The position numbers were made by a program, and so were the translations under genes. The notes under the pieces are model-generated. The model had not been told where the DNA came from, ran no database searches, and worked only from the letters and a program-made list of their open reading frames with translations. Shown here piece after piece: positions 1-7,602 of a DNA stretch of 8,652 nt. The stretch is from Pseudomonadota bacterium (lineage in GTDB: Bacteria; Pseudomonadota; Gammaproteobacteria; Steroidobacterales; Steroidobacteraceae): NCBI GenBank assembly GCA_021820785.1, contig JAKADE010000095.1, positions 1 through 8,652 of the forward strand, given 5' to 3'. Every line of letters begins with the position of its first letter. Position 1 is the first letter of the stretch.

Positions 1-174
1 AAGATCGAGCCCCTGCCGTCGCCGAGCCCTACCGTCCGTGGATACGGCGTGCCCGGCGTCGGGGCTCCGGGCATCGTGCTCCGGGGCCCTCTGGAACTCG
101 GGCTGCTGATCGGCAAGTTCCGGCCGAGGGTGTGTGAAAACTCACACGCTGCAGCTTTGCGATGTCAATTTTAG
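1..174 (+). pseudogene. Possible 3' fragment of an unidentified CDS, interrupted by a MITE-like element
   Basis: Frame 1 is open from the left edge to a TAG at 172-174. The first 40 or so codons read like real coding sequence: GC-rich third positions and a Gly/Pro-rich stretch ending in LELGLLIGKF. From about codon 42 the frame runs into the left inverted repeat of the element at 126-265, so the last 16 codons are element sequence. Joining base 125 to base 270, which removes the element and one GGCC copy, keeps the frame open for 20 more codons to a TAG at about position 330. I do not recognise the protein. A frame this short could be open by chance, and the reverse strand is also open here, so the call is tentative. 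Confidence 0.3.
122..141 (+). repeat. Left arm of a 20-bp perfect inverted repeat
   Basis: All 20 bases, GGCC followed by the element end, are the exact reverse complement of 250-269. Bases 121 and 270 do not pair, so the symmetry stops at the outer edge of the GGCC. Confidence 0.85.
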
Positions 175-265
175 CCACGTGGGTTAGATTTCAGTCTGGT
201 TTTCGCCTCGAACGGAGTCGCTGTCACACCCACGAGATGGCGCCTTCGCGTTTTCACACACCCTC
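126..265. mobile_element. MITE-like non-autonomous element, 140 bp, flanked by GGCC
   Basis: The ends are exact inverted copies beginning GAGGGTGTGTGAAAAC (126-141, and reversed at 250-265). GGCC directly borders both ends (122-125 and 266-269), which fits a 4-bp target duplication; since GGCC is its own complement it also extends the inverted repeat to 20 bp. The interior is AT-richer than the neighbouring genes and has no open frame of useful length, so the element encodes no transposase and would need one in trans. The left end also contains a small hairpin (132-137 with 142-147, AAAC loop) absent from the right end. I cannot assign an insertion sequence family. A large regulatory hairpin is an alternative, but a 108-base spacer between the perfect arms favours a transposon relic. 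Confidence 0.65.
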
Positions 266-269
266 GGCC
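250..269 (-). repeat. Right arm of a 20-bp perfect inverted repeat
   Basis: Exact reverse complement of 122-141: GTTTTCACACACCCTC followed by GGCC. Inward of the arm pairing is lost immediately (142 against 249), so the repeat has sharp borders, as terminal inverted repeats do. Confidence 0.85.
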
Positions 270-401
270 AGTAGCGGACCCTCATCGCATGAGAATGCTT
301 GGGAGAAATCAGTCTTGGTGTATTTAGCGTAAACTTGGTTTACGAGCGTTGCGGCGCGAGTCGCGCGTCCCGAGCGTCAGACTGTTAAATCTAATGGCCT
401 C
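270..401. other. Non-coding stretch between the MITE-like element and the small membrane protein gene
   Basis: Contains the palindrome at 328-344 and the short GC-rich palindrome near 354-366. AT-rich hexamers just before the ATG at 402 (for example in GTTAAATCTAATGG) could include a -10 element, but I see no convincing -35 partner and no Shine-Dalgarno sequence. Its first 60 bases may be the displaced end of the reading frame broken by the element. Confidence 0.4.
328..344. promoter_or_regulatory. 17-bp operator-like palindrome CGTAAAC-TTG-GTTTACG
   Basis: Two perfect 7-bp half sites, CGTAAAC and GTTTACG, are separated by three bases. The site lies about 58 bp upstream of the small membrane protein gene at 402, where an operator for a dimeric repressor could sit. 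There is no T-run after it and the arms are AT-rich, so it is not a good terminator. A second short GC-rich palindrome (GCGCGA-G-TCGCGC) follows at about 354-366. No regulator is encoded in the window, so the role is inferred from symmetry alone. Confidence 0.35.
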
Positions 402-713
402 ATGAAAGCAACGCGTGGTAGCCGGAAGTGGTCAGCGCCAAAAGTAAGGGCGCTGATTGCATTTCTGATACTAGGGAGCATGTTCCCGTTGTTCGCTGTG
501 CTTGAACGAGTCATCCCGCTCGAATGGGCGAGTCTGAGGGAAGCGCCATTGGTGCTGATAGGCGTCGCATTTCTCCTTGCAGGCCGCATTCGATGCCCGC
601 GTTGCGGCACGAAAGTCAAACCGCCGGGAATTGGAGGCAACCCAGGGACGCTGATATTCCTCTGGATGGTGAGGCAAAAATGCTCCAAGTGCGGTGAATT
701 ATTGGATTGGTAG
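402..713 (+). CDS. Small membrane protein with a C-terminal zinc ribbon (hypothetical)
   Basis: A 103-residue protein of unknown function. After a basic N-terminus (residues 1-15) come two hydrophobic segments, about residues 16-37 and 47-62, likely transmembrane helices. Then follow two CxxC pairs in a zinc-ribbon arrangement, CPRCG at 65-69 and CSKCG at 94-98, ending in ELLDW. The paired CxxCG knuckles joined by 25 residues are hard to explain by chance and are the main reason to believe the gene. There is no clear ribosome binding site before the ATG. Base composition is visibly lower in GC than the housekeeping genes to the right, which fits acquired DNA. It stands alone, with no partner gene. 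A zinc-binding structural or sensing role is inference only. Confidence 0.55.
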   Translation: MKATRGSRKWSAPKVRALIAFLILGSMFPLFAVLERVIPLEWASLREAPLVLIGVAFLLAGRIRCPRCGTKVKPPGIGGNPGTLIFLWMVRQKCSKCGELLDW

Positions 714-887
714 TACCGTAACGACCACGGCACTACGGTCGAAATTTCAGATTCCCGTGAGCGGACTTTCGTCGCCGGCAGCAATGGGTCGATACCGGCC
801 CGTCAACTTCGGGCGGTCGCTCCGGCGGCTGGCGCACTGTGAGGAGGCTGGTGGAGGCCAGCGAACGCCAGCGAAAGGAGGTGGGTC
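714..887. other. Intergenic region downstream of tRNA-Leu; no gene seen
   Basis: Located between the stop of the small membrane protein and the 3' end of the tRNA, this stretch has no credible reading frame. It contains overlapping short inverted repeats just after the stop codon (715-720 with 734-739; 722-726 with 737-741), which could form a weak stem followed by AAATTT, a poor candidate terminator. A near-perfect tandem 10-mer (GGCCAGCGAA, CGCCAGCGAA at 856-875) lies near the tRNA end. No convincing intrinsic terminator for the tRNA is visible on the minus strand. Confidence 0.4.
847..875. repeat. Short hairpin plus tandem 10-mer next to the tRNA 3' end
   Basis: GCTGG at 847-851 pairs with CCAGC at 858-862 across a 6-base loop. 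The motif GCCAGCGAA is then repeated in tandem (857-865 and 867-875), giving a second possible partner at 868-872. On the tRNA strand this would lie just past the mature 3' end and could help 3' processing or termination, but there is no U-tract. Confidence 0.3.
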
Positions 888-1202
888 TGCCCGAGGTCGG
901 AGTCGAACCGACACGCTTTTAAGGGCGGCGGATTTTCATCCCGCTTCGACTTTCGTCGCCTCCGAGGCCAGGGCCGTCGGAGTTCGTGGGCTGGAGCACG
1001 CCTTCACCATAGCCTTGCGGCCTTAGGTGCCCGCCGTCTGCTCTCTACACCTTCCCCGCAGGCAGCGGGGCTTGGCTCGGCATGAGCTCGAAGGTCTCAG
1101 GGCCTCTACCGAGTTTGACGGGCTTCACCTCACGAATTTCTCCGCGAGGGCTCAAGTTGTGTGGTCTGAGTCCGCTGCGTCTACCAATTCCGCCACTCGG
1201 GC
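888..1202 (-). tRNA. tRNA-Leu(CAA), split by a group I intron
   Basis: The 5' exon is 1168-1202 and the 3' exon 888-936 on the minus strand, giving an 84-nt mature tRNA. The acceptor stem is GCCCGAG/CTCGGGC (7 of 7 pairs), with discriminator A at 888. The D stem is GCG/CGC with the usual GGTAGA loop. The anticodon stem GCGGA/TCCGC closes the 7-base loop C-T-C-A-A-A-A, giving anticodon CAA, which reads UUG. A long variable arm (CGC/GCG), typical of leucine tRNAs, is followed by a perfect T stem GTCGG/CCGAC with loop TTCGACT. All arms are intact only after removing 937-1167, which argues for a functional spliced gene rather than a pseudogene. The bases after the discriminator read GAC, so CCA is not encoded and must be added after processing. 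The gene is divergent from queA. Confidence 0.93.
937..1167 (-). ncRNA. Group I intron (IC3-like) in the anticodon loop of tRNA-Leu(CAA)
   Basis: A 231-nt self-splicing type intron between anticodon bases 34 and 35. Pairings visible on the minus strand: P1, exon CUC plus intron AG with guide UUGAG (1151-1155); P2, nine pairs capped by GAAA (1128-1149); P3, GCCCGUC (1117-1123) with GGCGGGC (1029-1035); P4, CUCGG (1109-1113) with CCGAG (1076-1080); P6a, CCCCGC/GCGGGG (1054-1070); P7, GAGCA (1039-1043) with UGCUC (994-998), the guanosine site; P8 near 1008-1030 with a GCAA loop; P9, CGAC-GAAA-GUCG (947-958). The last intron base is G (937), as expected. Layout and signature strings such as UCAAACUC and GAGCCAAGCC match, from memory, the Anabaena tRNA-Leu(UAA) intron (249 nt). 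No homing endonuclease frame is present. Exact splice sites are inferred from restoring a 7-base anticodon loop. Confidence 0.92.
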
Positions 1203-1213
1203 ATGAGGGTGGG

Positions 1214-1219
1214 AGTATA
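1214..1219 (-). promoter_or_regulatory. Likely -10 box of the tRNA-Leu promoter
   Basis: On the minus strand the hexamer reads TATACT, one mismatch from TATAAT, 11 bases before the first base of the tRNA. The discriminator region between them is C-rich. No good -35 match is seen 16-18 bases further upstream. The core GTATAC is palindromic, so the same bases could also serve the divergent queA. Confidence 0.45.
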
Positions 1220-1287
1220 CGGGGCCGAGCGCGCGCTGGATACTGGCGGGGGCGCCGGCGCGACGTGGCACCGTGTACCATTCGCGG

Positions 1288-3504
<2,217 letters not shown>

Positions 3505-3566
3505 GCCGCCCCTTCGCTCCGGGGCCCGCAGTAGAGGTACCGGAGGTGGTCTCGAGGATCTTTTAA

Positions 3567-3899
3567 ATGAATGCATTGATTCCCACGGCCTGGGCCGCCA
3601 CGGCCGCCCCGGCAGCCAGCCCGAGCCCGTTGCCCTCGCTGCTGCTGATGGGCGCGGTGATCATCGGGATGTATTTCCTGCTGATCCGGCCGCAGCAGAA
3701 GAAGATGAAGGAGCACCAGACGCTGGTCTCCAAGCTCTCGGCGGGTGACGAGGTGGTCACCAGCGGAGGGCTCCTCGGACGCATCGTCGAGGTCGGCGAG
3801 CATTTCGTCACGCTCGAGATCGCCGAGGGCGTGCAGGTGAAGGTGCAGAAGCACCAGGTCAACGCCCTGATGCCCAAGGGCACCCTGAAAAGCGCGTAA
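3567..3899 (+). CDS. yajC: Sec translocon accessory subunit YajC
   Basis: YajC is a small inner-membrane protein that associates with SecD and SecF in the holotranslocon; it is not essential in E. coli. The 110-residue product has an Ala/Pro-rich N-terminal part, one transmembrane helix at about residues 23-40 (LPSLLLMGAVIIGMYFLLI), then the family signature RPQQKKMKEHQ (41-51) and a cytosolic domain with GDEVVTSGGLLGRI (60-73). This matches the family in length and layout. The ATG at 3567 has a good ribosome binding site, GAGGA at 3554-3558, eight bases before it. Its stop is three bases from the secD start, so the two are very likely co-transcribed and translationally linked. Confidence 0.95.
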   Translation: MNALIPTAWAATAAPAASPSPLPSLLLMGAVIIGMYFLLIRPQQKKMKEHQTLVSKLSAGDEVVTSGGLLGRIVEVGEHFVTLEIAEGVQVKVQKHQVNALMPKGTLKSA

Positions 3900-3902
3900 G
3901 CC

Positions 3903-5777
3903 ATGCTCGAATACGCCCGTTGGAAGTACATCCTGATCGCGGCCGTCCTTGCCCTCGGCCTGCTGTTCGCGCTGCCGAACGTGTTCGGTCAGGACCCCGC
4001 GCTGCAGCTGGCCCACTCGGACCACTCCCCGGTGACCAGCGCCGAGACGCACGTCGTGACCTCGTTCCTGCAGCAGCAGAAAATCCCGTTCCGGCGGGCG
4101 TATATCCAGAACGGTCGGCTGATCGTGCGGTTCGCGAACGTGCCGGATCAGCTGCGCGGCAGTGACGCCATCGAAGGCCAGTTCAAGAAGCAGTACATCT
4201 CGGCCAAGACGCTCGTGCCGCGCACCCCGGGGTGGCTGCGCGCCCTGGGGCTGAAGCCGATGCCGCTCGGCCTGGACTTGAGCGGTGGCCTCGATCTGCT
4301 TTACCAGGTCGACATCAAGAGTGCGGTTCGCCAGATCCTGCAGACCTATACCCAGGATGCTTCTCGGGCGCTGGCGGATGCGAAGGTGCCGGTGGCCGGC
4401 ATCGCGGATGTCGCGCTCGACGGCAGCACGCTGCCGAACACGATCCAGATCACGCTTGCACCGAATGCGAACCTGGCCATCGCGCAGCGCGCTCTGGCCG
4501 ATCCTCTGCGTGGCCTGACCATCACTACGAGCACCGGCTCCGGCGGCGCGGTCATCCAGGCGACGATGCCGGCGGCGAAGATCCTCGCGCGTGAGAACTA
4601 CGCGATCGAGCAGAACATCTCGATCCTGCGCAACCGCGCCAACCAGCTGGGCGTCTCGGAACCGAAGGTCGAGCGCCAGGGCAACGACCGGATCGACGTG
4701 CAGCTGCCGGGTGTGCAGAACATGGCCGAGGTGAAGCACCTGCTCGGTCAGACCGCGACGCTGGAATTCCACCTCAACGACATGGAGAACAGCGCGTTCG
4801 AGGCGCAGCAGACCGGCAACGTGCCGCTCGGCGACAAGCTGTACACGAACACCTCGATGGGCATTCCGGTGCTGCTGAAGCGCGAGGTGATCGCCACCGG
4901 AGATCAGCTCACCAATGCCACGGTGGGCCAGAGCCAGCAGGGACCGGCCGTCAATATCACGCTCGACAGCCGGGCCGGCGAGAGCATGCTGCGCACCACC
5001 AAGCAGAATGTGGGCAAGCAGATGGGCGTGGTGCTCATCACCAAGCACACCGAAACCCGCGAAGAGGATGGCAAGCAGGTCACGCGGCAGGTGACTACCG
5101 AGAAGGTGATCAATGACGCCACCATCGACGGGGTGTTCGCCGATCGTTTCCAGATCTCCGGACTGACCCTCGGGGAGGCGCAGGATCTGGCCATCCTGCT
5201 GCGCTCCGGCTCGTTCGTCACGCCCATCAGCCTGGTGTCGGAGAACATCATCGGCCCGAGCCTCGGCGCGGCCAATATCCGCATGGGCATGATGGCGCTG
5301 ATCATCGGTATGGCCGGCGTACTGCTGTTCATGGCGCTCTATTACAAGGTCTTCGGGCTGGTGGCCGATGCGGTCCTGGTGGCGAACGTCGTGCTGCTGA
5401 CGGCACTGCTGTCGATGATGCACGCCTCGCTGTCGCTGCCGGGCATCGCCGGAATCATCCTCACCGTCGGCATCGCGGTCGATGCGAACGTGCTGATTTA
5501 CGAGCGTGTCCGCGAGGAGCTGCGCAAGGGCGTCACGCCACAGGCGGCGATCCGGGCCGGATTCGAAAAGGCGTTCTCGGCGATCGCCGATTCGAACGTG
5601 ACCACCGCGATCGCCGGCCTGGTGCTGTGGATCTTCGGCACCGGCGCGATCCGCGGTTTCGCCGTGGTGCTCACGCTCGGCATTGCCACTTCGATGTTCA
5701 CCTCGCTGATGGGCAGCCGCGCGCTGGTGACGCTCATGTACGGCGGGCGGCGCAAGATCGCCCGGCTGCACATCTAG
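3903..5777 (+). CDS. secD: Protein translocase subunit SecD
   Basis: SecD, with SecF, uses the proton gradient to aid late steps of Sec-dependent export across the inner membrane. The 624-residue protein (E. coli 615) shows a first transmembrane helix at about 8-26, the D1 motif LGLDLSGGLDLLYQVD (122-137), the periplasmic P1 region including ENYAIEQNISILRNRANQLGV (231-251) and the GPAVNITLDS segment (347-356), then TPISLVSENIIGPSLG (440-455). Five more helices fall between about 459 and 613. The fourth-helix motif GIAVDANVLIYERVREEL (523-540) contains Asp527, equivalent to the proton-relay Asp519 of E. coli. The start ATG follows yajC by three bases, with only a weak ribosome binding site in the yajC end. 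No frameshift or missing motif was seen. Confidence 0.97.
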   Translation: MLEYARWKYILIAAVLALGLLFALPNVFGQDPALQLAHSDHSPVTSAETHVVTSFLQQQKIPFRRAYIQNGRLIVRFANVPDQLRGSDAIEGQFKKQYISAKTLVPRTPGWLRALGLKPMPLGLDLSGGLDLLYQVDIKSAVRQILQTYTQDASRALADAKVPVAGIADVALDGSTLPNTIQITLAPNANLAIAQRALADPLRGLTITTSTGSGGAVIQATMPAAKILARENYAIEQNISILRNRANQLGVSEPKVERQGNDRIDVQLPGVQNMAEVKHLLGQTATLEFHLNDMENSAFEAQQTGNVPLGDKLYTNTSMGIPVLLKREVIATGDQLTNATVGQSQQGPAVNITLDSRAGESMLRTTKQNVGKQMGVVLITKHTETREEDGKQVTRQVTTEKVINDATIDGVFADRFQISGLTLGEAQDLAILLRSGSFVTPISLVSENIIGPSLGAANIRMGMMALIIGMAGVLLFMALYYKVFGLVADAVLVANVVLLTALLSMMHASLSLPGIAGIILTVGIAVDANVLIYERVREELRKGVTPQAAIRAGFEKAFSAIADSNVTTAIAGLVLWIFGTGAIRGFAVVLTLGIATSMFTSLMGSRALVTLMYGGRRKIARLHI

Positions 5778-5787
5778 GGGATTGCAC

Positions 5788-6723
5788 GTGGAATTTTTCA
5801 GCCATCAAACCAACTTCCAGTTCATGGCCACACGCAAGGTGTGGTTTGGACTGTCCATCGTGCTGATGATTGCCTCGTTCGTGCTGCTGTTCACGCGCGG
5901 TTTGAACCTGGCCATCGACTTCACCGGCGGCGTCACCGTGCAGGCGACGTTCCCGACCTCGGCGGATCTCTCGGCAGTGCGGGAAAAGGTCGCTGCCGCC
6001 GGTTTCAGGGACGCGGTGGTCGAATACGTCGGAACGTCACGAACCATCGCCGTGCGCCTGCCGCCGGAGCGGCACCAGACCTCCACGGAGCTGCGCACGC
6101 GCATGGAGAACGCGCTGAAGCAGGTCAACGCGGGGGCTACCGTGCAGTCGCTCTCCGTGGTCGGGCCGCAGGTCGGCTCGCAGTTGGAGAAGAGCGCCGG
6201 TTGGGCGCTCGCGTTCACGCTGCTGTTCATCTTCCTGTACATCGCCTGGCGCTTCCACACCTGGCGACTCTCCCTCGGCGCCATTCTTGCGGTGCTGCAT
6301 GACCCGATCCTGGTGCTCGGCTTCTTCGCCCTCACGCAGATCTCCTTCGATCTGAACGTGGTCGCGGCGGTGCTGGCGGTGATCGGCTATTCGCTGAATG
6401 ACACCGTGGTGGTGTTCGACCGTATTCGCGAGCGCTTCGAGGGCAACCGGCGGCTTGCGCCGAACGTCGTGCTCGATCAGGCGATCAACCAGACGCTCTC
6501 ACGTACCATCATGACCAAGGTGGTGACTTCGATCGTCGTGGTGGCGCTGCTGGTGCTCGGCGGCCCGGTGCTGCGCGGCTTCTCGGCCGCGCTGCTGATC
6601 GGCATCCTCGCCGGCACGTACTCCTCGATCTACATCTCCAGCGCCATCGCGCTCGAGTGCGGTCTGACCGCCGAGCACATCTTCCCGTCCGCCCGCAAGG
6701 CGGCCGCGGACGAGCTGCCCTGA
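5788..6723 (+). CDS. secF: Protein translocase subunit SecF
   Basis: SecF pairs with SecD in the proton-driven export complex. The 311-residue protein has one helix at about 17-36, the motif LAIDFTGG (41-48), a short periplasmic domain, VVGPQVG (124-130), then five helices. These include HDPILVLGFFAL (171-182) and GYSLNDTVVVFDRIRERFEGN (200-220), the SecF counterpart of the SecD proton-relay motif. The GTG at 5788 is preferred: AGGGGA at 5776-5781 sits six bases before it, and the N-terminus MEFFSHQTNFQFM looks normal for the family. An in-frame TTG at 5782 touches this Shine-Dalgarno sequence and is unlikely. The gap to the secD stop is 10 bp. E. coli SecF is slightly longer (323). Confidence 0.96.
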   Translation: MEFFSHQTNFQFMATRKVWFGLSIVLMIASFVLLFTRGLNLAIDFTGGVTVQATFPTSADLSAVREKVAAAGFRDAVVEYVGTSRTIAVRLPPERHQTSTELRTRMENALKQVNAGATVQSLSVVGPQVGSQLEKSAGWALAFTLLFIFLYIAWRFHTWRLSLGAILAVLHDPILVLGFFALTQISFDLNVVAAVLAVIGYSLNDTVVVFDRIRERFEGNRRLAPNVVLDQAINQTLSRTIMTKVVTSIVVVALLVLGGPVLRGFSAALLIGILAGTYSSIYISSAIALECGLTAEHIFPSARKAAADELP

Positions 6724-6733
6724 GGACGGGGAT

Positions 6734-7540
6734 TTGGCCGCACACGCACTGTTGAACATCGCGGTCCGCGCCGCGCGCCGCGCCGGCGAGGTGATCGTGC
6801 GCAGCATGAACAACCTCGAGTCGCTGACCGTGACGGCGAAGGCACGCAACGACTTCGTCTCCGAGGTCGATCGGGCCGCCGAGGCGCAGATCGTCGAGGT
6901 CATCCGCCGGCATTACCCGCACCATGCCATCCTCGCGGAGGAAAGTGGCGCGCAGGGTGAGCATGAGGTCCGCTGGATCATCGATCCGCTCGACGGCACG
7001 ACGAACTTCCTGCATGGCTTTCCGGTGTTCGCCGTGTCGATCGCCTGCGAGCAGAGCGGGCGGCTCGAGCACGCGGTCGTCTACGATCCGATGCGCCAGG
7101 AGCTGTTCACCGCCTCGCGCGGCGGCGGTGCGCATCTGGACAACCGGCGCATCCGCGTCAGCAAGCAGCGTACGCTCGAGGGTGCGCTGCTCGGCACGGG
7201 CTTCCCGTTCCGCGCCAATGACCGGTATCTCGATGCCTATTTCTCGATGCTCAAGGCGGCTACGCAGGTCGCCGCCGGCATCCGCCGGCCGGGGGCCGCA
7301 GCGCTCGACCTGGCGTATGTGGCTGCCGGGCGCATCGACGGGTTCTGGGAGTTTGGACTCGCCCCCTGGGACACCGCGGCCGGCACGCTGCTGGTGCAGG
7401 AAGCCGGCGGTCACATCGGCACTCCGGGCGGCGAGCCGTACCAGCAGGGCGGGCACGTCGTGGCCGGTAACCCGAAGGTGTATGCGGCCCTGCTTGAGCT
7501 GTTTGCACCTTACATTCCCGAGGAAATGCGCGCGCGCTGA
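6734..7540 (+). CDS. suhB: SuhB, inositol-monophosphatase family protein
   Basis: SuhB proteins hydrolyse inositol-1-phosphate in vitro; in E. coli SuhB also joins the Nus factors in ribosomal RNA antitermination. The 268-residue protein (E. coli 267) shows the family's metal-binding residues: Glu70 in AEES (68-71), Asp84 and Asp87 in the motif DPLDGTTN (84-91), and Asp213 in WDTAAG (212-217). It also has the SuhB-like opening LLNIAVRAARRAG (6-18) and the blocks GFPFRA (156-161) and ALDLAYVAAGR (190-200). The start is the TTG at 6734, the only nearby initiator that keeps the N-terminus; the purine-rich stretch GAGGACGGGGA (6722-6732) provides the ribosome binding site. It lies 10 bp after secF, as the same neighbours do in pseudomonads. 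Whether it acts mainly as phosphatase or as transcription factor cannot be told here. Confidence 0.94.
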   Translation: MAAHALLNIAVRAARRAGEVIVRSMNNLESLTVTAKARNDFVSEVDRAAEAQIVEVIRRHYPHHAILAEESGAQGEHEVRWIIDPLDGTTNFLHGFPVFAVSIACEQSGRLEHAVVYDPMRQELFTASRGGGAHLDNRRIRVSKQRTLEGALLGTGFPFRANDRYLDAYFSMLKAATQVAAGIRRPGAAALDLAYVAAGRIDGFWEFGLAPWDTAAGTLLVQEAGGHIGTPGGEPYQQGGHVVAGNPKVYAALLELFAPYIPEEMRAR

Positions 7541-7602
7541 ACCGCCTGTTCGGGTCGGCGGGCGGACTCGCAATCCGGGATGTCCTTGTGTACAGTCCCG
7601 GA

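Noticed and set aside
377..784. Minus-strand frames opposite the small membrane protein
   Set aside because: The plus-strand product has two helices and paired CxxC motifs; the minus-strand translations show nothing recognisable.
1..887. Genomic island integrated at the tRNA-Leu 3' end
   Set aside because: The accessory-looking DNA does lie downstream of the tRNA 3' end, but I found no second copy of the tRNA end and no integrase in the window.
764..960. Repeated 13-mer GACTTTCGTCGCC (764-776 and 948-960)
   Set aside because: The second copy is part of the P9 hairpin of the intron (a GAAA-capped stem on the other strand); the match is short and there is no further similarity around it.
694..1026. 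A 110-codon plus-strand frame
   Set aside because: It covers the antisense of the tRNA 3' exon and part of the intron and shows no protein features.
937..1167. Homing endonuclease inside the intron
   Set aside because: The intron is only 231 nt and all of it is accounted for by ribozyme helices; no LAGLIDADG, GIY-YIG or HNH motif is present.
1203..1287. preQ1 riboswitch before the queuosine genes
   Set aside because: The leader is too short and GC-rich, and I see no preQ1 aptamer hairpin with an A-rich tail.
7541..7602. Terminator between suhB and the permease
   Set aside because: CCGCC and GGCGG can pair across a 10-base loop, but no T-run follows, so an intrinsic terminator is not supported.
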